The translations under genes and the position numbers were made by a program. From Methylophaga sp. (lineage in GTDB: Bacteria > Pseudomonadota > Gammaproteobacteria > Nitrosococcales > Methylophagaceae): DNA of 64,000 nucleotides. Of the stretch, positions 17,549 through 26,255 are shown in pieces (the first letter of the stretch is position 1; every line of letters begins with the position of its first letter). The notes beneath the pieces are model-generated. The model had not been told where the DNA came from, did not search any database, and was given only the letters and a program-made list of their open reading frames with translations. The stretch covers positions 62,001-126,000 of the forward strand of contig PAJP01000022.1 in the NCBI GenBank assembly GCA_002706095.1, read 5' to 3'.

Positions 17549-18523
17549 TTATGCATGGTCTGACTCCAGCGAAATTCGTGCCAGAATGTCACTATTCATT
17601 ATGCGTTTTATTTTGTCAGCGTATTGAGGATCGGTTGCAAACCCTGCTTTATGCAGGTGTTCAACAAAGGCTTCAGCATCATTGGTGTGCTGCAATGCGT
17701 TACGGTAGCGTGGTTGAGTTTGTAAAAACTCAACGTAGTCATTGAAGCTATCTTGGTAAGAATCATAAGCACGGAATTGAGAAGCCTCGTTGTAAGCTTT
17801 GCCATCACGATACTCAAGTGCCACTTTACTGACACGCTCTCCGTCCCAGCTTTTATCCGCTTTGATGTTAAACAGGTTAAAGCTTGTTTCACCACTTTTG
17901 CTTTTTAATACAAATTTACCCCAGCCGGTTTCGAGTGCAGCCTGCGACAATATTACTTCAGGCGACACGCCTATTTTATCTGCAGCTTGTTGTGCATACG
18001 GCCACAAGGTTTGCACAAAATCTTTGGGTGAATTAAAAACCTTTTCCCCAAGATTCATTAAGTCTGCTTTTGTCTCAATCTCACCGTTTTCTGCATGAAT
18101 CTCACGGATTTGTTTGATCATCAGTTCATTCACTTTCTTAGCAAGTGCTGGCCGAATAGTCACTGTGTCATAACTGTATGATTGATCCGTTCTCGCTGGT
18201 TGAGAGGACTGCAACTGATAACTTCCTAGCTGTTTGATGATGGCATCTTGCAGTCCCAGACCACCTCGCATCGATAAATCTGAGGCCAGTTGCTGATCAG
18301 CCATATCCTGATACATTTTGCTTTGTGTCGAATCAAACATGCCTTCAGCTAAACTGGCTTGGCGCATGGACTTGAGCATCATATTCACAAATAAAGACTC
18401 AAACTGACCAGCCACCTGCTTAAGTGTTTGCTCAGCATCACTACCTTTCACCGCTTGCTGACGCAGTTGGTTCAGACCATGAAAGTCAACAGCGGACTGG
18501 GCAATATTCGATTCGTAAGCCAT
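17549..18523 (-). CDS. flgJ: Flagellar rod assembly protein/muramidase FlgJ
   Basis: 324 residues with the two-domain layout of gammaproteobacterial FlgJ. The N-terminal rod-capping domain is residues ~20-105 (QVAGQFESLFVNMMLKSMRQ, DMADQQLASDLSMRGGLGLQ). The C-terminal glucosaminidase domain is residues ~155-320 (SPEVILSQAALETGWGKFV with the catalytic Glu, FNLFNIKAD, FRAYDSYQDSFNDYVEFL). It cuts peptidoglycan in the periplasm to let the rod through and caps the growing rod. It overlaps nothing and is 2 bases from flgI. Confidence 0.95.
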   Translation of the reverse strand: MAYESNIAQSAVDFHGLNQLRQQAVKGSDAEQTLKQVAGQFESLFVNMMLKSMRQASLAEGMFDSTQSKMYQDMADQQLASDLSMRGGLGLQDAIIKQLGSYQLQSSQPARTDQSYSYDTVTIRPALAKKVNELMIKQIREIHAENGEIETKADLMNLGEKVFNSPKDFVQTLWPYAQQAADKIGVSPEVILSQAALETGWGKFVLKSKSGETSFNLFNIKADKSWDGERVSKVALEYRDGKAYNEASQFRAYDSYQDSFNDYVEFLQTQPRYRNALQHTNDAEAFVEHLHKAGFATDPQYADKIKRIMNSDILARISLESDHA

Positions 18524-18525
18524 GA

Positions 18526-19617
18526 TTAAATGACCACTAAGTCTGCTTTAAGCGCACCCGCTTGTTTGAGAGCCTCAAGGATGGCGACCAAATCACCAGG
18601 TGCGGCGCCGACTTGGTTTACAGCACGTACGATTTCATCCAGTGACACGCCCGGGTTAAACACAAACATACGACTATTTTCTTCCGTGATGTTGATGTCG
18701 TAGTTAGGCGTCACCACGGTTTGTCCTTGTGAGAACGGTTCAGGCTGGCTAACCTCAGGATTTGCTGAAATAGTGACTGATAAGTTGCCATGAGTGACAG
18801 CAGCTGGACTCACTCTGACATGCTGACCAATCACGACCGTTCCGCTGCGTGAGTTAACCACGACTCTGGCAGGGGCCTCACCTGGGCTCAGCTCTAAATT
18901 TTCAATCAGTGATAAAAAGGGTACTCGTTGATTAGGATCTCGTGGCGCATTGACTTTTACGGAAGAAGCATCCATCGAAAAGGCCGTGTTTTTACCCAGA
19001 GTATGGTTAATCGCATCACTTAAACGACTGGCGGTGGTGAAGTCAGGGCTATGTAGATTCAGAATAATCGAATCTCCTACATTCAATGCATTTCTGACCG
19101 CCCGCTCGACGGTTGCACCGTTAGGCACACGACCAGCACTGGGAATATTGACGGTAACGCGTGAACCATCAGCTGCGTCAGCACCAAAACCACCTACAAT
19201 TAAATTGCCTTGTGCCATGGCATAAATCTGTCCATCTGCCCCTTTTAAAGGGGTCATCAATAAACTACCACCACGTAAGCTTTTCGCATCCCCTAAAGAA
19301 GAAACGGTGATATCAATGGTTTGTCCAGGCTTCATGAAAGGCGGCAAATCGGCATGAACTGAAACGGCTGCAACGTTTTTACTTTTTGGGTCGGTGCCTG
19401 GTGGAATATTGATGCCCATTTCTACCAGCATGTTTCGTAAACTTTGGCCGGTAAACTTGGTTTTATCACCCGTACCATTGAGGCCGACCACAAGGCCATA
19501 ACCGATTAATTGGTTATTTCGCACACCCGCAATTGAGGCTAGATCTTTGACCCGTTCGGCATAAGCCATACCCGAACTCATTATTAACGCAAATGCGACA
19601 AACACTTTGAACTTCAT
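18526..19617 (-). CDS. flgI: Flagellar P-ring protein FlgI
   Basis: About 363 residues with a signal peptide ([20 protein letters not shown]) for Sec export to the periplasm. Conserved stretches are [20 protein letters not shown] and [20 protein letters not shown]. It forms the P ring around the rod in the peptidoglycan layer. I chose the ATG at 19617: an AAGGG lies 8 bases before it, whereas the longer frame would use a GTG at 19626 inside that ribosome site. It is 12 bases after flgH. Confidence 0.95.
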   Translation of the reverse strand: MKFKVFVAFALIMSSGMAYAERVKDLASIAGVRNNQLIGYGLVVGLNGTGDKTKFTGQSLRNMLVEMGINIPPGTDPKSKNVAAVSVHADLPPFMKPGQTIDITVSSLGDAKSLRGGSLLMTPLKGADGQIYAMAQGNLIVGGFGADAADGSRVTVNIPSAGRVPNGATVERAVRNALNVGDSIILNLHSPDFTTASRLSDAINHTLGKNTAFSMDASSVKVNAPRDPNQRVPFLSLIENLELSPGEAPARVVVNSRSGTVVIGQHVRVSPAAVTHGNLSVTISANPEVSQPEPFSQGQTVVTPNYDINITEENSRMFVFNPGVSLDEIVRAVNQVGAAPGDLVAILEALKQAGALKADLVVI

Positions 19618-19629
19618 AACTTTCACCCT

Positions 19630-20337
19630 TTAGAAAGGCATTAATGCACTGACGAAGAATCGACTTAACCAGCCCATCACATTGGCATCATTAGTCGGAC
19701 CATCTCCTACATAAGAAATCTGGGCATCGGCAATGCGGATAGACGAAATAGAATTATCGGCCTCAATATCTCTGGGACTGATCATGCCTGACAACCGAAT
19801 ATATTCATTGCCTTGGTTGATAGTGATGACTCGCTCACCACGAATCACCATATTGCCGTTTGGCAGTACTTCTACAACCGAAACACTGATATTACCGCTC
19901 AGTTTGTTATTCTGATCACTGTCGCCCGCACCAGTAAAATCTGAGTTAGAGCCAATACCAAATGCCAAATTGTTATCTGTTGTGTTGGCTAAAGGTAACT
20001 GACTGGGCAAATTGAATTGAGGAGTAGTACCAAACAATGTTGGATTATCGATGTTGTTACTATTTGATTTACTGACAGTAGTTTCTGTTTCTTTTTCGGC
20101 ATCAGTCTGCTCTTCCAGCTTCACCGTCAAAATATCGCCGACTCGTCTTGCACGATAATCTTCAAATAGAGAAATATTATTGCGTGCGTCAAAAATAGCA
20201 CCGTCATAATTATCTTGTGGCTCAATAGGAGCAGGACGAACAGCAGCAAACGCAGGGTCACGTTTGACTTCATTGTTGTAGCAACCCGATAACATTGCCA
20301 CAGCAAGAAATACTAAAAATGGGGCAACTGTTTTCAT
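19630..20337 (-). CDS. flgH: Flagellar L-ring lipoprotein FlgH
   Basis: 235 residues. The signal peptide ends in a lipobox (AMLSGC, Cys19), so it is lipidated and carried to the outer membrane, where it forms the L ring. Typical FlgH stretches are SLFEDYRARRVGDILTVKLE, SGNISVSVVEVLPNGNMVIR and ISPRDIEADNSISSIRIADA. It is the first gene of the second flagellar unit, downstream of a sigma-54 promoter and of the terminator that closes the flgB-flgG unit. Confidence 0.95.
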   Translation of the reverse strand: MKTVAPFLVFLAVAMLSGCYNNEVKRDPAFAAVRPAPIEPQDNYDGAIFDARNNISLFEDYRARRVGDILTVKLEEQTDAEKETETTVSKSNSNNIDNPTLFGTTPQFNLPSQLPLANTTDNNLAFGIGSNSDFTGAGDSDQNNKLSGNISVSVVEVLPNGNMVIRGERVITINQGNEYIRLSGMISPRDIEADNSISSIRIADAQISYVGDGPTNDANVMGWLSRFFVSALMPF

Positions 20338-20377
20338 TTTGACACTCCGAAAAAACCAACTTCACATGAAATAATGC

Positions 20378-20394
20378 TGCAGAGTTCGTGCCAA
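20378..20394 (-). promoter_or_regulatory. Sigma-54 promoter upstream of flgH
   Basis: On the minus strand the bases read TTGGCACG-AACT-CTGCA, which has the -24 GG and -12 GC dinucleotides exactly 10 bases apart, as the sigma-54 consensus requires. It lies about 40 bases before the flgH start codon, just after the flgG terminator. Flagellar class II/III genes in Pseudomonas and Vibrio use sigma-54 with a FleQ/FlrC-type activator; that activator is not in this window. Confidence 0.8.
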
Positions 20395-20419
20395 AAATGA
20401 GTGAGGTAGTGAATATTGA

Positions 20420-20457
20420 AAAAGAAAAAAGGCTACCTGGTGGGGGACCAGGTAGCC
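20420..20457 (-). terminator. Intrinsic terminator after flgG
   Basis: A perfect 10-base stem (GGCTACCTGG and CCAGGTAGCC around a 7-base loop, 20431-20457) is followed on the minus strand by TTTTTTCTTTTT. It lies 12 bases past the flgG stop and separates flgBCDEFG from flgHIJKL. Confidence 0.9.
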
Positions 20458-20468
20458 AAGTGCTGTAA

Positions 20469-21254
20469 CTAGAGATTTTGGCTGGCGTACTGCAGCATTT
20501 GATCGGAAGTAGAAATCGCTTTTGAGTTCATTTCGTAGGCGCGTTGCGTTTCGATCATGTTGATCAGCTCAGTCACCACATTCACATTCGATGTCTCTAG
20601 AGCGCCGCCAATCGTTTGGCCAAACCCATCCAATCCAGGTGTTCCCGTTATCGGTGTGCCACTGGCACCCGTTTCCTGAAATAAATTCTCACCGATAGGC
20701 TGTAGACCTGTTGGATTAACAAAGTCAGCTAATTCGATGTTACCTACAATGGTCGGGGTAGCCGTACCTGGCTGAGTCACGCTGACCGTGCCATCTGAAC
20801 CTACCGTGATACTCTGCGTGTCAGCAGGAATCGTAATGGAGGGTTCCAGCGGGTTACCGTTTGACATCACAATCTGACCATCAGAGTCTAATTGAAATGT
20901 ACCATCACGAGTGTACGACAATGTGCCATCAGGCATTAAAATCTGAAAAAAACCACGACCATTAATAGCAATATCCAATGCTTGTTCAGTTTGAATAATA
21001 TTACCTTGACCATGTAACTTTTCCGTCGCAACAGTGCGAACACCTGTACCAATCATTAAGCCGGATGGTAGTTGAGTGCTTGTTGAAGACTGGGCACCAG
21101 GCTGTCTTATAGTCTGATATAGCAAGTCTTCAAAAACGGCACGGTCTTGTTTAAAACCTGTTGTGTTCACGTTAGCCAGATTGTTTGAAATAACTGACAT
21201 TCGTGTTTGTTGGGCATCAAGGCCGGTTTTGGCAATCCACAAAGCCTGATTCAT
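20469..21254 (-). CDS. flgG: Flagellar distal rod protein FlgG
   Basis: 261 residues, the usual FlgG length. The N-terminal rod-family motif is [20 protein letters not shown] and the C-terminal motif is [20 protein letters not shown], followed by [10 protein letters not shown]. It has the FlgG-type segment [13 protein letters not shown]. It builds the distal rod across the periplasm. It is the last gene before the intrinsic terminator at 20420-20457. Confidence 0.96.
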   Translation of the reverse strand: MNQALWIAKTGLDAQQTRMSVISNNLANVNTTGFKQDRAVFEDLLYQTIRQPGAQSSTSTQLPSGLMIGTGVRTVATEKLHGQGNIIQTEQALDIAINGRGFFQILMPDGTLSYTRDGTFQLDSDGQIVMSNGNPLEPSITIPADTQSITVGSDGTVSVTQPGTATPTIVGNIELADFVNPTGLQPIGENLFQETGASGTPITGTPGLDGFGQTIGGALETSNVNVVTELINMIETQRAYEMNSKAISTSDQMLQYASQNL

Positions 21255-21296
21255 AATTGTCTCCTGAAATCTATGCAGTCAGTATTACATTGAATG

Positions 21297-22040
21297 CTAA
21301 TTACTCATCTGCATTAAACGTGCCGATGCCGCACTATTTTCCTGGGTTGTATCCATCATTTTGACTTGCATCTCATATTGACGCTGCAACTCAATCATAT
21401 TTACCAGCGCCCCAACCGCATTCACATTGCTTCCTTCCAGTGTGCCGGAAGCGACTTTCACTGTGGCATCTAAAGGTGCTTCAGAGCCATCTTGCATACG
21501 CATGAGGCCATCACTATCTTTAAACACTTGCTGCAAGTCTGGTTTGACTAATTTAATCCTGTCTAATACGGCAAGGGCGTTTGCCGCTTCACCGATAGGA
21601 CGAATAGATATCGTGCCATCACTGCCGATTTCGACAGTTTGTGCCGGTGGGATGGCAATAGGTCCACCTTCTCCCATCACGGCTAGGCCCGTTCCTGTGA
21701 CGAGCTGCCCTGCTTCGGTGACATGAAGATCACCTGCACGCGTGTATCCTTCACGGCCATCTTTACCTTGCACAGCAATAAAGCCTTCGCCTTGAACAGA
21801 AATATCCAGATCACGCCCCGTAGATTGAATCGAACCAGTTTGATAATCCGTCTGAGGCCGTTCCAGCATTGAATAGACCCTGCTGGGTAAACCTTCACCA
21901 AACACTGGCATACTTCTGAACTGCTCAAAGTCAGCCCTGAACCCTGTTGTGTTCACATTCGCCAAATTATTGGCATTGGCTGCCTGAGCAAGCATGGTTT
22001 GTTGAGCGCCATTCATGGCGATATATAAGCTACGGTCCAT
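21297..22040 (-). CDS. flgF: Flagellar proximal rod protein FlgF
   Basis: About 247 residues. It begins MDRSLYIAMNGAQQTM and has the rod motif [20 protein letters not shown] and the C-terminal NVNAVGALVNMIELQRQYEM. I chose the ATG at 22040, with GAGGGTG six bases upstream; the longer frame to 22076 adds twelve residues unlike the family. It lies between flgE and flgG, the standard order. Confidence 0.95.
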   Translation of the reverse strand: MDRSLYIAMNGAQQTMLAQAANANNLANVNTTGFRADFEQFRSMPVFGEGLPSRVYSMLERPQTDYQTGSIQSTGRDLDISVQGEGFIAVQGKDGREGYTRAGDLHVTEAGQLVTGTGLAVMGEGGPIAIPPAQTVEIGSDGTISIRPIGEAANALAVLDRIKLVKPDLQQVFKDSDGLMRMQDGSEAPLDATVKVASGTLEGSNVNAVGALVNMIELQRQYEMQVKMMDTTQENSAASARLMQMSN

Positions 22041-22056
22041 TTTTTCACCCTCAATA

Positions 22057-22073
22057 CGCTGTTTTAAACAGCG
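22057..22073 (-). other. Short hairpin between flgE and flgF
   Basis: Two 8-base arms (CGCTGTTT and AAACAGCG) separated by one base form a near-perfect palindrome in the 50-base gap between flgE and flgF. No T-tract follows on the minus strand, so it is not a clear terminator. It may be an mRNA-processing or stability element. Confidence 0.35.
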
Positions 22074-22090
22074 CATTTAAACTAAAAACG

Positions 22091-23446
22091 TTATCGCAGG
22101 TTGATAATGGTCTGAGTAATAGCGTTATTTGTCTCAATCGCTTTGGAGTTAGCCTGGAAGTTACGTTGTGCTGTAATCAGTCCTACTAGCTCTGCTGTCA
22201 AATCAACATTCGAGGTTTCTAATGCACCCGCCTGTATTTGACCAAAACTACCTGTCGCAGCTTCTCCTGCAATGACCGGGCCAGAATCCGTTGTTTCCTT
22301 CCATGCCGTACTACCAATTTTGTTCAGCGCTTGTGGATTGGCAAAGTTACCCATGGCAATCTTACCGATTGGGATGGCTTGACCATTACTATAGTTTGCG
22401 CGAATCAGTCCTTCTTCACTCACATCAACACCCGTCAAACGTCCGGTCGGAAAACCATTGACCGTCAAGGCACCGACGTTAAAGCTACCTGAGTTCTGTG
22501 TCGACCCTCTCAATGAGATAGTAATATCTTGAGTTTCGGCACCACTGGCCCACTCCGTAGCACCACCATCTGTGAAGGATATGACCACATCATCAAGCGC
22601 CGCCGTACCAGGATCGGCATCAACGCTGGCAAGTGTACCGTCGGCATTAAAACTGATTCTGGCATCGGTTTCTAACGCATAGGGGACACCAGCCGTACCA
22701 CCTTTGACTTCACCACCATCCACATAAGCAGCCATTTGCCATTGATTGTCACCGACAGGTGTACCACCATCCAAGGCTGCTTCATCAATGTGCTGATAGT
22801 AAGTGGTCACAATATGTTCATTACCCAATGAATCATAAATCGTCGCTGATGTTGAAAAGCTGTATGTGGTGTCATCCGTCGGATCAATCGCCAAAATACC
22901 ACCAGTACCACTATCGATAATGCCATCAGAAGTAGAAGGCAAATTGGTTGCAATGGTTAATGCCGTAGTTGCTTCAGGCGCACCCACTGAAGCAGGTAAT
23001 TGAATAGGTGAAGTCGCATTCATGCTAGTAGCTGAAATATTGCCCTGTAAATCTACAGGGAAGGTTCTCAGATACCACCCCTCATTTGATACGATATAAC
23101 CATCTTTATCCACACCAAACTCACCCGCCCGAGTGTAGATGACTTCACCACTATCCAACTCAGGTGCTAAAGCAAAAAAGCCTTGCCCACTTATCGCTAG
23201 ATCCAAGGAATTATCGGTGAATTCCAGATTACCCTGGTTAAATTGCTGAGCCACGTTCTGTAACACTGCGCCACTACCAATCGCGGTTTGATTGGTTGAA
23301 CCAAACGCCGACACGGCAAAGACGTCACCAAACTCTGCACGAGACATCTTAAAGCCTGTCGTGTTGACGTTAGCAATATTGTTTGATTTGACATTTAGAT
23401 CGGCGGTTGCCGCATTCAAACCACTTAAAGCTGTACTAAATGACAT
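22091..23446 (-). CDS. flgE: Flagellar hook protein FlgE
   Basis: 451 residues. The N-terminal hook/rod motif is MSFSTALSGLNAATADLNVK, then [20 protein letters not shown]. The C-terminal segment is ETSNVDLTAELVGLITAQRN. The long middle (residues ~150-350) is the variable outer hook domain and includes a YDSLGNEHIVTTYY element typical of FlgE. About 120 copies or more polymerise outside the cell into the hook. It lies 11 bases after flgD. Confidence 0.96.
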   Translation of the reverse strand: MSFSTALSGLNAATADLNVKSNNIANVNTTGFKMSRAEFGDVFAVSAFGSTNQTAIGSGAVLQNVAQQFNQGNLEFTDNSLDLAISGQGFFALAPELDSGEVIYTRAGEFGVDKDGYIVSNEGWYLRTFPVDLQGNISATSMNATSPIQLPASVGAPEATTALTIATNLPSTSDGIIDSGTGGILAIDPTDDTTYSFSTSATIYDSLGNEHIVTTYYQHIDEAALDGGTPVGDNQWQMAAYVDGGEVKGGTAGVPYALETDARISFNADGTLASVDADPGTAALDDVVISFTDGGATEWASGAETQDITISLRGSTQNSGSFNVGALTVNGFPTGRLTGVDVSEEGLIRANYSNGQAIPIGKIAMGNFANPQALNKIGSTAWKETTDSGPVIAGEAATGSFGQIQAGALETSNVDLTAELVGLITAQRNFQANSKAIETNNAITQTIINLR

Positions 23447-23457
23447 AAGATGTTCTC

Positions 23458-24135
23458 CTAAAGAATTTCAACTACTTCGCTAAATGACGCAGAACCAATT
23501 CCGGCCAAATTCACTATCAGGCCATCGGTCGAGCTAATGGATACACTCGATACCTGAGCCATAACCCCGGTGGCAAAAGCCGTGTTAGATCCGTCTACCG
23601 TACCCGAGGCTTTAAACTGATAAACACCTTCTGGTAAGGCCTCACCATTGTCGTCAAACCCATCCCAGGTGAAATCGGTATAGCCCGAAGCAGCACCCAT
23701 TTCGATGGTACGAACCACAACGCCAGCTTCGTCGTAAATATTCACTTTTAGATCCGTGACAGGATCGGCAACATTTATCCGCCCGGACATACCATCTGTT
23801 GCCGTTAAATTACCGATTGAAGATGGAAGTAGTACTTTACGTCCTACTAATGATGATCCCTGCAGTGCTTGGTTAGACTGCATCGAGTTAGAAAAAGTAG
23901 AGAACGAATCCTGCAAGTCAGATAAGCCTGTGACCTGAGCAAAAGATGCGATTTGTCCAAGAAAATCACCATTTTCCATGGGGTTCATTGGATCCTGATA
24001 CTTTAATTGGGTGGTCATCAAAGACATAAAATCTTCCATGCCCAATGTGCCAGGATCTTTTTTGGTTTCTTCACTTGAACGATTTGAGTTCAAGAATGCA
24101 TACGGATTGTTATCGTTAACGCCGCTCACAGCCAT
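23458..24135 (-). CDS. flgD: Flagellar hook-capping protein FlgD
   Basis: 225 residues. The N-terminal capping region has LGMEDFMSLMTTQLKYQDPM, with NPMENGDFLGQIASFAQVTG next to it, both strongly conserved in FlgD. The C-terminus has the FLIG/tudor-like beta domains (FTWDGFDDNGEALPEGVYQF). It caps the growing hook and is needed for FlgE assembly. It lies 13 bases after flgC and 11 before flgE. Confidence 0.96.
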   Translation of the reverse strand: MAVSGVNDNNPYAFLNSNRSSEETKKDPGTLGMEDFMSLMTTQLKYQDPMNPMENGDFLGQIASFAQVTGLSDLQDSFSTFSNSMQSNQALQGSSLVGRKVLLPSSIGNLTATDGMSGRINVADPVTDLKVNIYDEAGVVVRTIEMGAASGYTDFTWDGFDDNGEALPEGVYQFKASGTVDGSNTAFATGVMAQVSSVSISSTDGLIVNLAGIGSASFSEVVEIL

Positions 24136-24148
24136 CTTTCACCCCTCC

Positions 24149-24562
24149 TTATTGCCCTAACTGTAATGTTCTTAACAGCAATTGTTTTGAGGTATTCGCG
24201 ATTTCAACGTTATTTTGATAAGAACGTGACGCGGACATCATATTTGCCATTTCGGTAATGGGATCCACATTAGAGTGGAAAATATAGCCATCTTCGTTTG
24301 CCATTGGATGACTTGGGTTGTATTCCTGTCTAACAGGTGCCTGGCTTTCAACGACTCCCTGAACTTGCACTGCGCCCTGCTTATAACCTTCCTGAACATC
24401 ATCAAGTACGGTCGCAAAGACCGGTTGTCTGGCTTTGTATGTTTGATCAACACTGCTACTGACACTGTCCACATTCGCTAGATTACTTGCTGTTGTGTTC
24501 AGACGCAGAGACTGAGCACTCATGCCACTACCGGCAATATCAAAAATATTAAATAAAGACAT
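24149..24562 (-). CDS. flgC: Flagellar proximal rod protein FlgC
   Basis: 137 residues, the usual length. It begins MSLFNIFDIAGSGMSAQSLR and contains TASNLANVDSVSSSVDQTYK and the C-terminal MANMMSASRSYQNNVEIANT. It is a structural subunit of the proximal rod. It follows flgB by 5 bases. Confidence 0.96.
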   Translation of the reverse strand: MSLFNIFDIAGSGMSAQSLRLNTTASNLANVDSVSSSVDQTYKARQPVFATVLDDVQEGYKQGAVQVQGVVESQAPVRQEYNPSHPMANEDGYIFHSNVDPITEMANMMSASRSYQNNVEIANTSKQLLLRTLQLGQ

Positions 24563-24567
24563 AGTGC

Positions 24568-24972
24568 CTACTCTCCTTTCAGTGCTCGTGTCATCGAACT
24601 AAACTTGCCACCCAAAAACTGAAGGCTGGCCTGATACTGAACAGCATTCTGCATAAACTGTGCCTGCTCAACCTCCTCATCGACACTATTGCCATCAAGT
24701 GAGTCCTGAGTGGCCACTCGATATTGGATGGGTCCCATCAGTCCATTGGATTCCGGATTAGTGGCATAGTGTTTGTTATTCGTCGTGTTCAGTTGGCTAG
24801 GAGAAGATCCTGCCATCGCATTCTTCAAAGTCTCTTTAAAATCAATATCCTGAGCTTTGTAATTAGGCGTATCAGCATTTGCCATATTGCTGGCCAGTAA
24901 CTCTGCACGCTGTGATCGCACCCGCAATGCATCAGCATGAATTCCAATCGCACTATCAAAATTAATCGGCAT
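24568..24972 (-). CDS. flgB: Flagellar proximal rod protein FlgB
   Basis: 134 residues. It has the rod motif RAELLASNMANADTPNYKAQ, the DIDFKETLKNAM segment that follows it in FlgB, and the C-terminal EEVEQAQFMQNAVQYQASLQ. It is the first gene of the flgBCDEFG unit, about 40 bases downstream of a sigma-54 promoter. flgA, flgM and flgN, often next to flgB, are not in the window. Confidence 0.95.
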   Translation of the reverse strand: MPINFDSAIGIHADALRVRSQRAELLASNMANADTPNYKAQDIDFKETLKNAMAGSSPSQLNTTNNKHYATNPESNGLMGPIQYRVATQDSLDGNSVDEEVEQAQFMQNAVQYQASLQFLGGKFSSMTRALKGE

Positions 24973-25007
24973 CTGTACGCCTCCATCCTCATTTACAATT
25001 GTCCTTG

Positions 25008-25024
25008 AGCATTTAACGTGCCAA
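25008..25024 (-). promoter_or_regulatory. Sigma-54 promoter upstream of flgB
   Basis: The minus strand reads TTGGCACG-TTAA-ATGCT, with GG and GC 10 bases apart. Its -24 element (TTGGCACG) is identical to that of the flgH promoter. The -12 GC lies about 36 bases from the flgB ATG, leaving a short leader. Confidence 0.8.
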
Positions 25025-25088
25025 CTAAACTAAGCGTATGAATTGCCGATAAACAGCTATGAATTCGGCAACATATTGGTCGAACATA

Positions 25089-25115
25089 GCGGCAAAGATT
25101 TCCCCCTATTGCCGC
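25089..25115. repeat. Inverted repeat in the flgB-fimT divergent region
   Basis: GCGGCAA (25089-25095) and TTGCCGC (25109-25115) form 7-base inverted arms with a 13-base spacer, in the 291-base region between the divergent flgB and fimT genes. It lies ~65-105 bases upstream of the flgB sigma-54 promoter, where an activator would bind, and upstream of fimT. The rest of the 24973-25263 gap holds the two promoters listed; I see no gene in it. Confidence 0.4.
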
Positions 25116-25208
25116 CATGTTGCTACACTTAAAAATGACGATATGGCTGATATTCACCGTTATTTTTCAAAATATGAGACAAGCCCCACAAAGTCTATTG
25201 ATTGAAGC

Positions 25209-25237
25209 TTGACTGAGAAAATAAATAAGACTAAAAC
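25209..25237 (+). promoter_or_regulatory. Possible sigma-70 promoter for the pilus operon
   Basis: TTGACT and TAAAAC are separated by 17 bases, close to the sigma-70 consensus spacing, 27 bases before the fimT GTG start. The -35 is good and the -10 weak; the leader would be short. This is a pattern match only. Confidence 0.35.
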
Positions 25238-25263
25238 CGACCACATGGAGAGGACGATACGAC

Positions 25264-25797
25264 GTGGTAAAAGACAAAATTAATCAAGGATTTACTTTAG
25301 TTGAATTGATGGTAACACTCGCTGTTGCAGCCATCATATTAGCTATTGCTGCCCCTAGTTTTTCTCAAATGATTCGAGACCACCGCCTTATCACGACAGC
25401 AAATGATTTTATGGGCACCATGCAACTGGCACGCAGCGAAGCTATCAGAAGAGGCATTCAAGTCACCATGCTACCGATTACCAATGGTGACTGGAGTAGT
25501 GGTTGGAATGTATTTACTGACTGGGATGCTGATGAATCGCTTGGAGATGTAGGGGCAGTTTGTGCAGAGAATCAGGATTGCTTTCTATCTCAACAAAATG
25601 CATTGGACAGCGTTACGTCAGTCGCTGCCGGAAATACAGGCAGTGGATTTCGGTTTATGCCGACAGGTGAAATTCTATCCACACTAGGTTTCCCAAATGG
25701 CAATATCACTTTTTGCTCGACAGGCAGCAATGAAAGAATTATTACCGTGAACCAGTCAGGTAGTAGCAGAATTTCTATCGGGAATGTTTGCCCATGA
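25264..25797 (+). CDS. fimT: Type IV minor pilin FimT/GspH-like
   Basis: 177 residues. The type IV prepilin leader is short (VKDKINQG) with the cleavage motif G|FTLVELMVTLAVAAIIL, giving Phe1 and Glu5 in the mature protein. The FimT/GspH pattern (DHRLITTANDFMGTMQLARS, then EAIRRG) follows. It begins with GTG and a GGAGAGGA ribosome site at 25247-25254. It is the first gene of the minor-pilin operon, which primes pilus assembly from the inner membrane; FimT in some species also binds DNA during natural transformation. Confidence 0.88.
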   Translation: MVKDKINQGFTLVELMVTLAVAAIILAIAAPSFSQMIRDHRLITTANDFMGTMQLARSEAIRRGIQVTMLPITNGDWSSGWNVFTDWDADESLGDVGAVCAENQDCFLSQQNALDSVTSVAAGNTGSGFRFMPTGEILSTLGFPNGNITFCSTGSNERIITVNQSGSSRISIGNVCP

Positions 25798-26255
25798 TGA
25801 GACGTCAACAAACCGGCTTTACCTTACTGGAAGTTATGGTGGCAGTATTTGTCTTAGCTATAGGTTTACTTGGTATGGCACATTTACAAGTCACCACCCT
25901 CAAGGCCAACTCAACCGCAGGCCTCAAAACCCAAGCTAATATTCTTGCTGGCAGCATACTAGAGCGCATGAAAGCTAATACCACGGCAGCCTATGCAAAA
26001 AACTATGACATTCTTTTTAATCAAGGTACGCCAGCTGGCAATAGTGTTTCTGATACCGATATTCGTGAGTGGCGAGCTGCTCTAGCAGCCTATCTTCCAG
26101 CAGGTGAAGGACAAATTGTGTGTGGCAACTTTCTTGTGAACCAGCCCTTCATTTGCACAATCACGGTGAGATGGTCAGATATTCAAATTGGTGATGAGAA
26201 TACTAATTATGGTGACTATGCGACCTCGACAATGGTTCTGGAAAGTGCAATATGA
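25794..26255 (+). CDS. pilV: Type IV pilus minor pilin PilV
   Basis: About 153 residues. The prepilin motif is QQTG|FTLLEVMVAVFVLAIG, and LGMAHLQVTTLKANSTAGLK with an ILAGSILERMKAN stretch is typical of PilV. I chose the ATG at 25794, which overlaps the fimT stop (ATGA); the frame extends only to a TTG at 25788. Together with PilW, PilX, FimT and PilE it forms the pilus tip/priming complex. Confidence 0.9.
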   Translation: MMRRQQTGFTLLEVMVAVFVLAIGLLGMAHLQVTTLKANSTAGLKTQANILAGSILERMKANTTAAYAKNYDILFNQGTPAGNSVSDTDIREWRAALAAYLPAGEGQIVCGNFLVNQPFICTITVRWSDIQIGDENTNYGDYATSTMVLESAI

